From assembly GCA_045129695.1 (NCBI GenBank), contig JBGVJZ010000004.1:1-23302 (forward strand): DNA of 23,302 nt. The letters run 5' to 3'. Shown one piece after another: positions 22,066 to 23,302 of the stretch. A model generated the notes under the pieces. It was not told the origin of the DNA and did no database searches. It worked only from the letters and a program-made list of their open reading frames with translations. The stretch comes from Eshraghiella sp045129695. Its GTDB lineage: Bacteria > Bacillota > Clostridia > Lachnospirales > Lachnospiraceae. Made by a program: the position numbers and the translations under genes. Each line of letters begins with the position of its first letter. Within the stretch, counting starts at the first letter, position 1.

Positions 22066-23184
22066 ATGACTGCCAGAGAAAAGCTTTTGAAATTGGAAAA
22101 TGTATATGACCAAAAGGGTTCTTCAGATATTTTTATGGAGGCAATGCGTGATTGTGTAGCCCATCACATGGCTAATAATGAATTCTTTAGAAAATGTATG
22201 GAGAATGCCAATTTACAACCTGAGGATTTGCAGACAGAGGATGATTTGCAGAAAATTCCACCTATTCATGCCAATTTCTTTAAGAAGTATGAAGTTCTTA
22301 GTGTTCCTATGGAAGAAATTGTTGAGCATGTAACAAGCTCAGGCACAACAGGTCAGAAAAGCCAGATGTTTTTTGACAGAGATAGTTTTGATTTTGGTAA
22401 TACAATGGTTAAGAATGAATTCAGGCATTTTGGATTTCTTTCTGATGAGCCAACTAATTATCTCCTTTTTACATATGAACCAGCCGATGTCAGCAGTAAG
22501 CTTGGTACTGCTAAGACTGATATGGGCTTGTTAAGTTACGCACCGGTTAATGAAACTTTTTTTGCACTCAGATACAATGGAGTGGGACATGATTTTGATG
22601 TGTACGGAACCATTGATGCACTTTGTGAGTATGAAAAACAGGGATTACCTGTGCGTATTTTTGGTTTCCCGTCTTTTTTGTATTTTACGGTAAAGCAGAT
22701 GAAGGATACGGGACTTAAGCCCCTTAAGCTTAATCCAAAGTCCATGACTATGCTTGGTGGTGGCTGGAAGGGCTATGCAGACAAGCAGATTCAAAAGAGC
22801 GAGTTGTACGCTTTAGTGGAGGAGATGCTTGGTATACCTGAATCCAATTGCAGGGATGGATATGGTTCCACTGAGCATTCAGTTCCGTATTTTGAATGTC
22901 CTAAGCATCGTTTCCATATACCTGCCTATAGCAGAATGATTATTCGTGATGTTAAGACATTAGAGCCTCTTCCATACGGACAGGCAGGTTTTGCTAATTT
23001 TATTACACCTCATCTGTTAAGCGTGCCGGCTGTATCCGTATTAATGGGAGATATGGCAATGTTACATGATGCGTCAGAATGTGGATGTGGCATTACTACA
23101 CCGTTTATGGAAATTCTCGGTCGTGCCGGTACCAGTAAGGGAAAAAGCTGTGCAATTACTGCAAGTGAGCTTTTGAAGCGATAG
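22066..23184 (+). CDS. LuxE/PaaK-like acyl-protein synthetase
   Basis: This 372-residue protein belongs to the ANL-related LuxE group, which activates a fatty acid as acyl-AMP and transfers it to an enzyme cysteine for reduction to an aldehyde. The ATP motif is SSGTTGQKSQMF (about 90-101), and YGSTEHSVPYFECP (about 270-283) corresponds to the A5 motif. MLGGGW precedes it. ATG 22,066 is chosen over GTG 22,060 because AAGGAG (22,052-22,057) has eight-base spacing to it. The next gene begins 10 bases after its stop, and AGGAGG overlaps the stop codon, so the two are coupled. The natural partner of LuxE is a LuxC-type acyl-CoA reductase. In non-luminous bacteria the pair may make aldehydes or alcohols for other uses. 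Confidence 0.85.
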   Translation: MTAREKLLKLENVYDQKGSSDIFMEAMRDCVAHHMANNEFFRKCMENANLQPEDLQTEDDLQKIPPIHANFFKKYEVLSVPMEEIVEHVTSSGTTGQKSQMFFDRDSFDFGNTMVKNEFRHFGFLSDEPTNYLLFTYEPADVSSKLGTAKTDMGLLSYAPVNETFFALRYNGVGHDFDVYGTIDALCEYEKQGLPVRIFGFPSFLYFTVKQMKDTGLKPLKLNPKSMTMLGGGWKGYADKQIQKSELYALVEEMLGIPESNCRDGYGSTEHSVPYFECPKHRFHIPAYSRMIIRDVKTLEPLPYGQAGFANFITPHLLSVPAVSVLMGDMAMLHDASECGCGITTPFMEILGRAGTSKGKSCAITASELLKR

Positions 23185-23194
23185 GAGGCGTGTT

Positions 23195-23302
23195 ATGGAA
23201 GTAATTATTAAAGGTATCAGAACAGAAGTAGAAAAAGAAAGCTGTCTTAGCGGAATTGATGAAAGTATAAGCTATACCCTTTCGGTGGGGATACCTGATA
23301 TC
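23195..23302 (+). CDS. Start of a downstream gene, possibly acyl-CoA reductase (LuxC-like)
   Basis: ATG 23,195 opens a frame of 36 codons to the window edge, beginning MEVIIKGIRTEVEKE and continuing SCLSGIDESISYTLSVGIPDI. AGGAGG (23,183-23,188) lies six bases before the ATG and overlaps the stop of the LuxE-like gene, so this is a real gene. The product cannot be identified from 36 residues; a LuxC-type reductase is proposed only because such genes usually follow LuxE. Confidence 0.6.
   Translation, partial: MEVIIKGIRTEVEKESCLSGIDESISYTLSVGIPDI

Noticed and set aside
1..23302. CRISPR array, rRNA genes or insertion sequence
   Set aside because: No regularly spaced repeats, no rRNA-like segments and no DDE transposase or terminal inverted repeats were found.

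Overview
The window looks like a chromosome segment of a low-G+C Clostridia member, most likely Lachnospiraceae, into which a more G+C-rich mobilizable element has been inserted. This rests on the housekeeping gene types (polA, coaE, an FtsA-like protein, a WalJ-type MBL protein, UPF0237/UPF0210), strong AGGAGG-type ribosome sites, and AT-rich codon use from about 6,900 onward. Genus cannot be decided from the sequence alone. By eye, base composition changes from roughly half G+C on the left to roughly one third on the right.

Positions 1 to about 6,724 are the right-hand part of an integrative mobilizable element or conjugative-type transposon; its left end lies outside the window. In order it carries a leftward HTH regulator (partial), a regulatory gap, a CHC2 zinc-finger primase-like protein, an SF3/D5-type primase-helicase, an intergenic stretch with a strong hairpin and iteron-like repeats, a small HTH-like protein, a structured stretch with a clear MobV-type oriT, a MobV/Pre relaxase, a small unknown protein, and a large serine recombinase with its own extended -10 promoter. 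Replication, mobilization and integration/excision modules are therefore all represented. The element stops just before a tRNA-Leu(CAA) gene on the minus strand (6,789-6,871).

From 7,103 onward all genes are on the plus strand and tightly packed. Five overlapping genes (7,103-12,041) appear to form a lipid-related operon: a PlsC-like acyltransferase, an acyl-CoA/acyl-AMP ligase, a B12-binding-type radical SAM enzyme, a CDP-alcohol phosphatidyltransferase, and a permuted NlpC/P60-like (YiiX-type) hydrolase. A small membrane zinc-finger (anti-sigma-like) protein follows, then polA and coaE. I regard the lipid operon as the best candidate for an undescribed system: its parts suggest making and chemically modifying an unusual phospholipid, but the product cannot be read from sequence.

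Positions 15,709-23,302 hold an FtsA-like actin-fold protein with a long repeat-bearing C-terminal extension, a membrane GGDEF protein, a WalJ-type MBL hydrolase, the ACT (UPF0237) and PFL (UPF0210) pair, a LuxE/PaaK-like acyl-protein synthetase, and the first 36 codons of a further gene, possibly the partner LuxC-like acyl-CoA reductase.
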